34,655 nucleotides of DNA. Source: Betaproteobacteria bacterium HGW-Betaproteobacteria-6 (GTDB lineage: Bacteria > Pseudomonadota > Gammaproteobacteria > Burkholderiales > Rhodocyclaceae). Location of the stretch: NCBI GenBank assembly GCA_002842145.1, contig PHCF01000095.1:1-34655 (forward strand), in the 5' to 3' direction. A model generated the notes under the pieces. That model saw only the letters and a list, made by a program, of their open reading frames with translations. It made no database searches and was not told where the DNA came from. Both the position numbers and the translations under genes were made by a program. Each line of letters opens with the position of its first letter. The first letter of the stretch is position 1. Of the stretch, positions 15,610 to 24,096 are shown in pieces.

Positions 15610-17541
15610 ATGAAGTTTTGCCTCATCCTCATCGGCCTTGCGCTGCCCTTTTCGGTCATCGCGCAGGGCAGCGGTGACAGCGATTTCCTGAGCGCCCGAG
15701 AGGCCTTCCAGGTCGGCGACAGCAGCAAACTCGAGCGCGCCATCAGCCAGCTCGGCAAGCATGAACTGGCCGCGTATGCCGAAAATTACCGGCTGCGCAT
15801 GGGGATGGAGAAGGATGATCCAAGCGGCCTGCGCGAATTCCTGCGCCGCAACGATGGCAGCTACGTTGCCGAAAAACTGCGCGCCGACTGGATCCGCTGG
15901 CTCGGCAAGCGTTTGGCATGGGACGAGGTGGATGCCGAATTCCCGAAACTACGCTCCCCCGAAATGGACGTCACCTGCTACAGCGAGCAGGCCCGGCTGG
16001 CCCGCTTTGACAAGAAAGTGCTGGGCGAAGCCGAAAAACGCTGGCTGACCATGCTCGAACCGCCCGAACCCTGCCGCCCCGTATTCGATGCGCTGGTCGC
16101 CAATCAGCACGTCACAACCGATCAAATCTGGCTGCGCGCGCGCCGCCAGGTCGAGGCCAACCGCTCGAACTGGGCAAAAGCCACCCTCGATTACCTGCCC
16201 GAAAACCAGATTCCGGACAGCCGTAGCTTCGACAGCGCCATCGGCAGTGCCATGAGCTACCTCGTTCGCCAACCGGCCAACTGGTCGGCCACGCGAACCG
16301 GGCGCGAACTCGCCGCCATCGCCATCGCCCGCCTGGCCACCAACGATCCGCGCGTCGCCGCCGCCGAACTGGACAAGATCAAGGACAGGCTGCACGACGC
16401 CGAGCACCAATGGGCGTGGAGCCAGATCGCCCTGCTTGGCGCCAGGAAGCACCTGCCCGAAGCGGTCAGCTGGTACGCCAACGCCGACGAAACCCCGCTG
16501 TCGCAAGAAGGCATCCAGTGGAAAGTCCGCGCCGCCCTGCGCACCCAGGATTGGGGCGTCGTCCGCACGACGATCGAGGCCATGCCGGCCGAACTTGCCG
16601 CCAAGCCGGAATGGATCTACTGGCTCGGTCGTGCCCTGAAATCCACCGGCCGCACGCCGGAAGCCGACGCACTGTTCGACAAAATAGCCGGCCAACCGAA
16701 TTTCTACGGCAATCTGGCCGACGAAGAACTTGACCGCCAGATCACGCTGCCCCCCAACGCCAAGGAACCAACGCTCGAAGAAACCAGCGCCGCCAACGAC
16801 AATCCGGGTATTCGCCGTGCGCTCGCCTTCTTCCGACTCGATCTGCGCACCGAGGCCGTCCGCGAATGGAACTGGGCGCTGCGCGGCATGAATGACCGCG
16901 AACTCCTCGCCGCCGCGAATCTGGCCAAACGCAAGCAGATCTGGGATCGCGCCATCAACACCGCCGACCGCACCCGCCACGAACACGATTATTCGTTGCG
17001 CTTCCTTGCCCCCTTCGGCGACACGGTGCGCCCGGCCGCCCATAACCAGTCGCTCGACGATGCGTGGGTGTACGGCCTGATGCGTCAGGAAAGTCGCTTC
17101 ATAACGAGCGCCAAATCGAATGTTGGCGCATCCGGCCTCATGCAACTCATGCCAGCCACCGCCAAGTGGGTTGCCAAGAAGATCGGTCTCCGCGACTTCA
17201 AGCGCCATCGCGTCAACGACACCGAAACCAACGTCCTGCTTGGCACCAGCTACATGCGCCTGGTCATGGAAAATCTCGACAACCACCCGGTGCTGGCGTC
17301 CGCCGCCTACAACGCCGGTCCCGGTCGCGCCAAGAAATGGCGCGCCGACCAGCCGCTCGAAGGCGCCATTTACGCCGAGACAATCCCCTTCAGCGAAACC
17401 CGCGATTACGTCAAGAAGGTAATGAGCAACGCGGTTTATTATTCGGCCCAGTTCAACGGCAAGGCCGATTCGCTCAAGGCACGCCTCGGCGTCGTCGGCG
17501 CCAGGACCAACGAAGGCATGAAAGACGCAGACCTACCCTAG
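15610..17541 (+). CDS. slt: Soluble lytic murein transglycosylase
   Basis: Periplasmic enzyme of 643 residues that cleaves peptidoglycan with formation of 1,6-anhydromuropeptides. It starts with a signal peptide (MKFCLILIGLALPFSVIAQG). A long superhelical alpha-domain follows (residues 25 to about 470, with repeated helical pairs), then the SLT domain, where the catalytic glutamate is E494 in MRQESRF, followed by SNVGASGLMQLMPATAKWVA and AAYNAGPGRAKKW. This is the Slt70 plan. No Shine-Dalgarno is seen before the ATG, but the signal peptide fixes the start. The DUF1631 gene follows 9 bp after the stop, probably in the same transcript. Confidence 0.94.
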   Translation: MKFCLILIGLALPFSVIAQGSGDSDFLSAREAFQVGDSSKLERAISQLGKHELAAYAENYRLRMGMEKDDPSGLREFLRRNDGSYVAEKLRADWIRWLGKRLAWDEVDAEFPKLRSPEMDVTCYSEQARLARFDKKVLGEAEKRWLTMLEPPEPCRPVFDALVANQHVTTDQIWLRARRQVEANRSNWAKATLDYLPENQIPDSRSFDSAIGSAMSYLVRQPANWSATRTGRELAAIAIARLATNDPRVAAAELDKIKDRLHDAEHQWAWSQIALLGARKHLPEAVSWYANADETPLSQEGIQWKVRAALRTQDWGVVRTTIEAMPAELAAKPEWIYWLGRALKSTGRTPEADALFDKIAGQPNFYGNLADEELDRQITLPPNAKEPTLEETSAANDNPGIRRALAFFRLDLRTEAVREWNWALRGMNDRELLAAANLAKRKQIWDRAINTADRTRHEHDYSLRFLAPFGDTVRPAAHNQSLDDAWVYGLMRQESRFITSAKSNVGASGLMQLMPATAKWVAKKIGLRDFKRHRVNDTETNVLLGTSYMRLVMENLDNHPVLASAAYNAGPGRAKKWRADQPLEGAIYAETIPFSETRDYVKKVMSNAVYYSAQFNGKADSLKARLGVVGARTNEGMKDADLP

Positions 17542-17550
17542 GAAAACGAC

Positions 17551-19611
17551 ATGGCAGTGCAGTCCGACTCATTCCATCTCCTGAGCGAAACTCGGGCTCT
17601 TTTCCTCAAGCACCTCGGTGCCATGCTGCAGGACTGCGGCGCACTCTCCGCACCGGCCATCCAGGCCATCCAGAACGGAGCAGGGTCCTATTTCGACGAG
17701 GTGGCATCGACCAACCGGCGCGGCAGCTTCGCCGAAGAGGCCAGCGGACTGACCTCGTCGCGCATCACGCTGGTCGGTGAAGAAGACCTCGAGCTGGGCA
17801 TCCGCCTCGACAACATGAGCGCCCGCCTGTTCGAATCGACCGGCGCCAGCCTGTGGCGGACCCATCTGCGCTTCGTTACCCTGCTCAAGCGCCCGGATCT
17901 GCCGAAAAGTGCCAACCCGATCGGGCCGAAAGGAATCGCCCAAGGCCTGACCACCATGTTCGACGCCGCCGGCGCCGCCACTATCGACAAAAAGTTCGAG
18001 CTGCTCAACCGCATCGAAGCCTGCCTGCTCGAAGGTTTGCCGGCCCTCTACGCCGAGATCAACGATTTCATGGACCGCAAGGGCATCGACGCAGCCCCGC
18101 CCAGCATCATCGGCACTCAGGAAGGGCCGGCCAGCGCCGAAGCGCCAGCCGCCCCTGACAACGCCCTGCTTGCCCTGCAGCAAAGGCTGCTCGCCAGTCT
18201 GCCCGGAACATCCGGAGTGGCGCCGGTTTCTGGTGGCGCGGCAGCCTCGCTGCTCAACCAAGCAACGCTCGAACGTCTGGTCGAGCACCTCAACGAACTG
18301 GATCGCCGCGGCGCCTTCGAGCAAAAGTTCGCGCCGACCCACACGGGAGGCGGCATGATCCCGGCGCTGTTTACACCCAACGGCGACTTCGCCAGCCCGC
18401 CCAAGGTTCTCAAATCGGCCCAGCTCGGAATTCCGACCACGGCCAACGAGGGCCTGGCTATCGACACGCTGGCCATGATCTTCGAGGCCATTTTCGCCAA
18501 TCCAGCCGTGCCGGATGCCCTCAAGGCGGTGATTTCGAGCTTGCAGATCACACTGCTCAAGGTCGCCATGAAGGACAGTTCCCTGTTTGTCGACGCCCAA
18601 CACCCGGCGCGCCTTGTCATCGACCGTATGGGGCAGGCCATTCTCGGCCTGCCGATCGATGTTCCGGCTCGCCACCCAATCTGTGCCCGCCTGTTCGAAA
18701 TCGCCACCCGGCTACGCGGCGAAAGCGGCGCCGACAAGTCCGCCTTCGAGACCGCACTGAACAACCTTGACACCCTGCTGACCGAACGCAACACCGGCTT
18801 TGCCGGGGCCACCGCGCCCTATCTGCCATTGATCAGCCAACTCGACCGTAATGACGAAGCAGCCCTGCGCGTCCGTCAGGTACTCGAAAAGTGGATCGAG
18901 AGCAGCCCGCCACCCGCCATCCGCGACTTTCTCGAACAAACTTGGAGTCGGCTACTCCGGACCATCTGGCTCGAAGCCGGCGAGCAGGGCGCGGAATGGC
19001 AGGAGGGATTAGCCGTCATCGATGACCTGCTGTGGACCATTCAACCCAAGGCCGACCCCGACGAGCGCAAGACGCTGGCCCGCCGCCTGCCCGAAATACT
19101 CAAACGCCTGCGCGCCGGCATGTCTCGCATCGGTCTGTCGGCCGCAGCCGAATCCGCCTTCCTCGATACCTGCTTTGAACTACAGACCCGGGCGCTGCGC
19201 GCCATCCCGGCAACGCCTCCCGAAACGCCGGCGGCCGACCTTTTCCCGAACGGCGTTTCGACCCCGGCCGGCACGCCAGTCAGCGGCAAGTTGCAGGCAG
19301 GGCAACGGATTTTGGCAACGCAGGATTTTGCCGACTACCGGCCGGCGCCGTCCCGTGCGTTGCCCGTCAAGGTTGGCGACTGGCTGGAAGTCCCGCTGGC
19401 CGACGGCAGCCAGGCCATGGCCCGGCTCTCCCATATCAGCCCGGCGAGCCGCCGGGCGCTGCTCATCAACCCCGAGTCCGGGCTGGCGCTGGCAGTCCAT
19501 CCGGCCATTCTCGAGCGCCAGCTACGCGAGGGCATAGCGCGCATCAGCCCCCTCTGCGCCTTGTTCGAATCGGCAGCCAGCGTCGCCCTGCAAAAATCGA
19601 CCGGCGGATAA
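17551..19611 (+). CDS. DUF1631 family protein
   Basis: A 686-residue cytoplasmic protein without signal peptide or membrane segment, mostly helical. It is recognised as DUF1631 from its general layout: an N-terminal block with LVGEEDLELGIRLDNMSARL, a middle block including LAIDTLAMIFEAIFANPAVPD and LKVAMKDSSLFVD followed by HPARLVIDRMG, and a C-terminal beta-rich part (VKVGDWLEVPLADGSQAMARL) that resembles a PilZ-like or SH3-like barrel. Usual length is about 700-780. The function is unknown; some relatives carry misleading annotations such as thymidine phosphorylase. It follows slt by 9 bp. Confidence 0.82.
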   Translation: MAVQSDSFHLLSETRALFLKHLGAMLQDCGALSAPAIQAIQNGAGSYFDEVASTNRRGSFAEEASGLTSSRITLVGEEDLELGIRLDNMSARLFESTGASLWRTHLRFVTLLKRPDLPKSANPIGPKGIAQGLTTMFDAAGAATIDKKFELLNRIEACLLEGLPALYAEINDFMDRKGIDAAPPSIIGTQEGPASAEAPAAPDNALLALQQRLLASLPGTSGVAPVSGGAAASLLNQATLERLVEHLNELDRRGAFEQKFAPTHTGGGMIPALFTPNGDFASPPKVLKSAQLGIPTTANEGLAIDTLAMIFEAIFANPAVPDALKAVISSLQITLLKVAMKDSSLFVDAQHPARLVIDRMGQAILGLPIDVPARHPICARLFEIATRLRGESGADKSAFETALNNLDTLLTERNTGFAGATAPYLPLISQLDRNDEAALRVRQVLEKWIESSPPPAIRDFLEQTWSRLLRTIWLEAGEQGAEWQEGLAVIDDLLWTIQPKADPDERKTLARRLPEILKRLRAGMSRIGLSAAAESAFLDTCFELQTRALRAIPATPPETPAADLFPNGVSTPAGTPVSGKLQAGQRILATQDFADYRPAPSRALPVKVGDWLEVPLADGSQAMARLSHISPASRRALLINPESGLALAVHPAILERQLREGIARISPLCALFESAASVALQKSTGG

Positions 19612-19686
19612 GGCCACAGCACTGCCCGAAAGCAGGCAAATTGCCTTAAAATCCGGGTTTTACGCATTCAGTTTCCGGGGTTTCAA

Positions 19687-20596
19687 ATGGACATCAAAAA
19701 GGTCTTGCTGCTGGGGGGTAGCGGTTTCGTCGGCGCGTCGCCGCGAACGCACCAAGGCACTCATCATGCAGCCGGGCGTCACCATGCCGGAAGCCGACAT
19801 CAGTTGCGAACAGACGCTGGCCGAACTGCTGCCCGGCCACGATGCGGTGATCAACCTGGTCGGCGTCTTGCACAGCCGCGACGTCGTCCTGCCCTACAGC
19901 CCCGATTTCGCCAATGCGCACGTCGAGCTACCGAAGAAAATCGTCGCCGCCTGCAAGGCAGCAGGGGTCCGCCGCCTGGTGCACATGAGCGCACTCAACG
20001 CCGACCCCAAGGGCCCATCCGAATACCTGCGCTCCAAGGGCGACGGTGAAGCCATCGTGCTCGCCGCCCAAGGCGAGCTCGACGTCACCGTCTTCCGGCC
20101 GTCGGTCATTTTCGGCCTCGGCGACTCCTTCCTCTCGATGTTCGCCAGCATTCTCAAGAAAGTCCCGTTCTTCCCGCTCGGTTTCGGCCATGCCCGCTTC
20201 CAACCGGTGTGGGCGGCCGATGTCGCCGACGCCTTCGTCGACAGCCTGAACGATGTTGCCACCTACGGCCAAGCCTACGATCTGGTCGGCCCGAAGACCT
20301 ACACGCTGCGCGAACTGGTCGACTACACCAAGGAATTGGCCGGCAGCTCGGCCACCATCGTTCCCTTGTCCGAGGGCTGGGCTTATCTTCAGGCCGGCCT
20401 GATGTGGCTGGCCCCGAGCCCGATGCTGTCACCCGACAACCTGCGCTCGATGGAAAAAGACAGCGTAGCCGAAGCCAGCAGCAAGCAGCCTGCCAACTGG
20501 CGCCCGACGGCGCTGGAAGCCATCGCGCCAACCTACGTTGCACTCAACACGCCGAAGGGCAAGCTCAACAGCTTCCGCTATCGCGCCGGTCGTTGA
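19687..20596 (+). pseudogene. NDUFA9-like NAD(P)-dependent epimerase/dehydrogenase, reading frame broken near the 5' end
   Basis: Atypical short-chain dehydrogenase of the complex I NDUFA9-like group. The first 16 codons (19687-19734) give the Rossmann motif VLLLGGSGFVG. The frame then changes by one, and from about 19736 the family sequence continues as RRRERTKALIMQPGVTMPEAD, then GHDAVINLVG, VHMSALNADP, VTVFRPSVIFG and QPVWAADVADAF, to the stop at 20594-20596. In relatives about 18 residues separate the two parts, so some 53 bp appear to be missing. As the sequence stands, only a protein starting at the ATG at 19766 could be made, without its dinucleotide-binding loop. The CCA-adding gene follows after 16 bp. 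A true mutation and an assembly deletion cannot be told apart from this sequence. Confidence 0.8.
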
Positions 20597-20612
20597 GGGC
20601 ACACCGCTGACC

Positions 20613-21851
20613 GTGCAGATTTTCATCGTCGGCGGCGCCGTCCGCGATGAACTGCTCGGCCGGCCAAATGCCGACCGCGACTACGTCGTCGTCGGTGCCA
20701 CCCCGGAAGCTCTGCTCAAGCAGGGGTTCCGGCCGGTCGGCAAGGATTTTCCGGTATTCCTCCACCCGCAGACCCAGGAGGAATACGCGCTGGCCCGCAC
20801 TGAACGCAAGTCCGGGCACGGCTACCATGGTTTCACCTTCCACGCCGCACCGGACGTAACGCTCGAAGAAGACCTCGCCCGCCGCGACCTGACCATCAAT
20901 GCGATGGCCAAGGCGGCCGATGGCACATTGATCGACCCTTTCCACGGTCAACTGGATTTATCGGCCAAAATCCTCAGGCATGTCGGCCCGGCCTTCGCCG
21001 AAGACCCGGTACGCATTCTGCGCATCGCCCGCTTTGCCGCGCGCTTCAGCAACTTTACGGTAGCCCCGGAAACGCTGGCGCTGATGCGCGACATGGTGGT
21101 CAGCGGCGAAGTCGATCATCTGGTCGCCGAACGCGTCTGGCAGGAACTGGCTACCGGCCTGATGGAAGACAAGCCGTCACGAATGTTCGAGGTACTGCGT
21201 GACTGTGGCGCCCTGGCCCGCTTGCTGCCGGAACTCGACGTCCTGTTCGGCGTGGCGCAACGGGCCGATTACCACCCCGAAATCGATACCGGCATCCACA
21301 CCATGATGGTCGTCGACCAATCAGCAAAACGCAGCTTCGCCTTGCCGGTGCGATTTGCCGCTCTGACCCACGACCTCGGCAAGGGCACGACGCCGGCCGA
21401 CATCCTGCCGCGCCATATCGGCCACGAAGAGCGCAGCGTCGATCTGGGCGAAAAACTGTGCGCCCGCTTGCGCGTGCCGGGCGACTGCCGTGATCTTGCC
21501 CTGCTCATGGCGCGCTATCACGGCAACGTTCATCGCGCCGCCGACTTGAAGGCCAGCACCATCGTCGCGCTGTTCGAAAAAACCGATGCGCTGCGCCGAC
21601 CGGAGCGCTTCCAGCAACTGCTCGACGCCTGCCTGTGCGACTACACTGGCCGACTGGGCTGGGAAAACCGTGCCTACGACGCCCCGCGCTACCTGCTCCA
21701 GGCGTTGGCTACGGTCAACGCGGTCGAAGCAGGAAAAATCGCGCAAACCTGCCCCGACAAGGCAAAGATCCCCGAGCGCATTCACGCTGCCCGGGTCAAT
21801 GCGCTCCGCAAATGGCTAAATGAGCCGGGAGAGCAACCAGAGCAACAATGA
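20613..21851 (+). CDS. cca: CCA tRNA nucleotidyltransferase, multifunctional type with HD domain
   Basis: Adds or repairs the 3' CCA end of tRNAs; long proteobacterial forms also carry an HD phosphohydrolase domain. The chosen GTG start gives MQIFIVGGAVRDELLG, the conserved N terminus; codons further upstream overlap the preceding gene. Catalytic acidic residues D21 and D23 lie in ADRDYVVVG, and the RRDLTINAMA motif is at about residues 90-99. The C-terminal part holds HPEIDTGIHTMMV and RFAALTHDLGKGTTP (HD motif). At 412 residues the length is normal for the bifunctional form. A GAGGG sequence about 15 bp upstream may serve as ribosome site. The 3' end overlaps the convergent DUF2905 gene by 36 bp. 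Confidence 0.94.
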   Translation: MQIFIVGGAVRDELLGRPNADRDYVVVGATPEALLKQGFRPVGKDFPVFLHPQTQEEYALARTERKSGHGYHGFTFHAAPDVTLEEDLARRDLTINAMAKAADGTLIDPFHGQLDLSAKILRHVGPAFAEDPVRILRIARFAARFSNFTVAPETLALMRDMVVSGEVDHLVAERVWQELATGLMEDKPSRMFEVLRDCGALARLLPELDVLFGVAQRADYHPEIDTGIHTMMVVDQSAKRSFALPVRFAALTHDLGKGTTPADILPRHIGHEERSVDLGEKLCARLRVPGDCRDLALLMARYHGNVHRAADLKASTIVALFEKTDALRRPERFQQLLDACLCDYTGRLGWENRAYDAPRYLLQALATVNAVEAGKIAQTCPDKAKIPERIHAARVNALRKWLNEPGEQPEQQ

Positions 21852-22013
21852 AAAAATGATCGTGCTGGCGAGCGGAAATGTGTAGGTTCGACCACGAAAC
21901 CGGAAAGCAAAATCTCCCGGCAATTTGCCGAACCGAATAAAGCGCGCCAGATGCGGGCCGATGATGCCCAGCAAGAAAATCGCCACAACCAGCGTCAGAA
22001 TCCACTTCAGCAT
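21816..22013 (-). CDS. DUF2905 family small membrane protein
   Basis: A 65-residue protein with two hydrophobic segments, one at the N terminus (MLKWILTLVVAIFLLGIIG) and one at the C terminus (STIIFSLLLWLLSRLI), separated by FGKLPGDFAFRFRGRTYTFPLAS, which is the DUF2905 signature. The function is unknown. The start is placed at MLKWIL; the frame is open 15 codons upstream, but those residues are not family-like. The gene ends inside the 3' end of cca on the opposite strand. Confidence 0.85.
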   Translation of the reverse strand: MLKWILTLVVAIFLLGIIGPHLARFIRFGKLPGDFAFRFRGRTYTFPLASTIIFSLLLWLLSRLI

Positions 22014-22073
22014 TTGCCTTGCACCACAGGGTGAAAGCCGCATTAAATCACGCCTCACCCCGAACCGAGTCCC

Positions 22074-22880
22074 ATGCTAAAAACCCAAATCGTCGAAGGC
22101 CTCGAAGTCTTCTCCTGCCAGCCTTCCCGCAAGACTGGCAAGCCCGCCCTGCTTTTCGTACACGGCGCCTTCGCCGGCGGCTGGATGTGGACCGAAACCT
22201 TCATGCCCTTTCTCGCCAAGGCCGGCTACCCCTGCTACGCGCTCTCCCTGCGCGGACACGCTGGCAGCGCGGGACGCGAGCATATCAACTGGCATTCAGT
22301 CAGCGATTACGTCGATGACGTCAAGACCGTCGTCGACTGGCTCGGCGAAACGCCAGTTCTGGTCGGTCATTCAATGGGCGGCTTCATCGTCCAGAAATAT
22401 CTGGAACATCGCGCCGCACCGGCCGTCGCCCTGGTTTGCTCGGTGCCGCCGCAAGGCCTGATTGCCTCGCAGTTTCACCTGATGTTCAACAAGCCGCAGC
22501 TGTTCCAGGAAATAAACCAGATCATGGATGGCAAATACACTGACACCGGCACGCTACGTGAAGCGCTGTTCGCCGGCGAGGTCGACGAAACCATGCTGGC
22601 TGCCTGGCTCAGCCGGATGCAGCCGGAGTCCCACCGCGCTCTCTGGGACATGTCGATGTTCGGTCTGCCCAACCTCTACGCCATGCACCGTCCGCCCATG
22701 CTCATCCTCGGTGCCGAAGACGACGTGCTGGTACCAGCCTTCCTTGTCCAGACCACCGGGCAGACCTACGGCGAAAACGTCCATATTTTTCGCGACATGG
22801 GCCACGCCGTAACCCATGAAAAAGAATGGCCGCTCGTCGCGGCCACCTTGCGTGACTGGCTGGAAAAAATCAAACCTTGA
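22074..22880 (+). CDS. Alpha/beta hydrolase
   Basis: A 268-residue alpha/beta-hydrolase fold enzyme, cytoplasmic, substrate unknown. The oxyanion HG motif is at residues 30-31 (VHGAFAGGW), the nucleophile is S100 in GHSMGG, the probable acid is in LGAEDDVLVP, and the catalytic His is in DMGHAVTHE. This is the lysophospholipase/esterase-like group. The start is the ATG at 22074, 15 bp after the usual upstream A/C-rich leader and without a strong ribosome site. The 3' end overlaps the convergent YjfB-like gene by 11 bp. Confidence 0.9.
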   Translation: MLKTQIVEGLEVFSCQPSRKTGKPALLFVHGAFAGGWMWTETFMPFLAKAGYPCYALSLRGHAGSAGREHINWHSVSDYVDDVKTVVDWLGETPVLVGHSMGGFIVQKYLEHRAAPAVALVCSVPPQGLIASQFHLMFNKPQLFQEINQIMDGKYTDTGTLREALFAGEVDETMLAAWLSRMQPESHRALWDMSMFGLPNLYAMHRPPMLILGAEDDVLVPAFLVQTTGQTYGENVHIFRDMGHAVTHEKEWPLVAATLRDWLEKIKP

Positions 22881-23061
22881 CGTCGACCGAGTTCCCCAGA
22901 TTGGGTGGATTGCTCGGCACCTGTGGCAAAGCTTCCAGCAACTGCATGGCGTTCTGCGCCTGAATATCGATCGCCTTCTTGAGCACCATCGTGTTGGCGG
23001 CATCCCGAATCTCTACAGGCGACATGGCAGCACTCAAACTACCTAAAGAAGAAACATCCAT
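22870..23061 (-). CDS. YjfB-like putative motility peptide
   Basis: A 63-residue protein that matches the YjfB-like family (putative motility protein): MDVSSLGSLSAAMS at the start, VLKKAIDIQAQNAMQLLEALP in the middle, and NPPNLGNSVDVKV at the end. The family was named for its link to motility regulons in Bacillus; its role is not known. It implies that the host may be flagellated, but no flagellar genes are in this window. Transcription is divergent from the unknown gene at 23125. Confidence 0.88.
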   Translation of the reverse strand: MDVSSLGSLSAAMSPVEIRDAANTMVLKKAIDIQAQNAMQLLEALPQVPSNPPNLGNSVDVKV

Positions 23062-23124
23062 CTTGCGCTCACTCCAATTCGGTCACACTATTAACCTATA
23101 GTAGTCGACATATTTGCCAATTCA

Positions 23125-24093
23125 ATGAGCAATTCGGAAAAAACGGGACCGCTGTCCGCCATCCTCGACGCCATCCGGGCCAAACGCGAGCACAAGGCAG
23201 GGACGGGGAAGGATATCGAAGAACTGGAGGCGTCACTGCTTGCCGACATCGAAGCGTTTGATCTCGATGCGGCAGAACGGCGCGCCCGGCGCGAGTATTT
23301 GGCCAATTCTGGGGCCGGCATGTCCGACCCGACCCTGGTTTTCCCAGAAATAGCGCCAGATCGCCCAGCAGCCAATCCCGCGGTTGCCGCCGTGCCCGAA
23401 ATAAAGCCGCCAGAGCCGGTCGTGCCGCCCAAGGTAGAAACAGGCAGCAGCCTTCTAGACCAGCTACGCCAGCGTGCCGAAATACGGCAGCGGGAAATTC
23501 ACAGCGAACTGGCTGAGCGGAACTCGGCGAACGAAGCCATCGACCAGGCGCTCAAGCACCTCTTTTTCTACCTGCACGAACTGGTTCAACAACTGAACAT
23601 CATCAAACCGGAGATTCCACGCGATTACCCGCTAATCGAACAGTTCGAGTTAAACCAATTGAGTTGGCAGGAAGGTTTCGCCGATTACCGGACCCAGTCG
23701 CAAAGCGCTGGCGCGTTGGTCGAACTGGTAACCTTCTCGTATCATCTAAGCGGCGGCACAACGCTGCACATCGAACGCAACGGCCCCTCGGTAGAGCGCT
23801 TCCGGGCCATGCTGTTCGACTTCGGCCTGCCGTTCACCTACAAGGAATTCAAGAACGAGCGCAGCTATGTCGAACGTGCCGTGTTCGAGGTTCGCAGCGA
23901 TGTCAGTGTCAGTGCCCGCTGGCGTGCCGACTTTTCAAAAGGTGTCATCGCCCTTGAAACACGCAACCTTGAACGCCTGGGCGGCGCACTTTACAGCATC
24001 CGGCCTCAGTGTATCGACCAGGCTCTGCTCGATGATTTCGGCCGGCTCATCCTCGGTCAGCCAAACCGCTTCCGCGAACTGGCCAAGCGCTAA
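23125..24093 (+). CDS. Conserved hypothetical protein
   Basis: Unrecognised 322-residue cytoplasmic protein. Residues 1-65 are highly charged and helical (AIRAKREHK, ADIEAFDLDAAERRARREYL). Residues 70-115 are Pro/Ala-rich and likely disordered. A helical part (LLDQLRQRAEIRQREIHSEL, with possible coiled coil) follows, then a compact domain from about residue 150 to the end, with FFYLHELVQQLNI, HLSGGTTLHIERNG and RRYVERAVFEVRSD-like strands. There is no signal peptide. It lies convergent to the methyltransferase gene with only 3 bp between the stops. No function can be proposed. Confidence 0.78.
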   Translation: MSNSEKTGPLSAILDAIRAKREHKAGTGKDIEELEASLLADIEAFDLDAAERRARREYLANSGAGMSDPTLVFPEIAPDRPAANPAVAAVPEIKPPEPVVPPKVETGSSLLDQLRQRAEIRQREIHSELAERNSANEAIDQALKHLFFYLHELVQQLNIIKPEIPRDYPLIEQFELNQLSWQEGFADYRTQSQSAGALVELVTFSYHLSGGTTLHIERNGPSVERFRAMLFDFGLPFTYKEFKNERSYVERAVFEVRSDVSVSARWRADFSKGVIALETRNLERLGGALYSIRPQCIDQALLDDFGRLILGQPNRFRELAKR

Positions 24094-24096
24094 TCG

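Noticed and set aside
21706..21742. Sequence GCTACGGTCAACGCGGTCG with a later GGAAAAAT inside cca, similar to the dispersed repeat
   Set aside because: Only the first 12 bases fit the repeat; the spacing and the tract differ, and the codons suit a normal CCA-enzyme tail. Probably chance.
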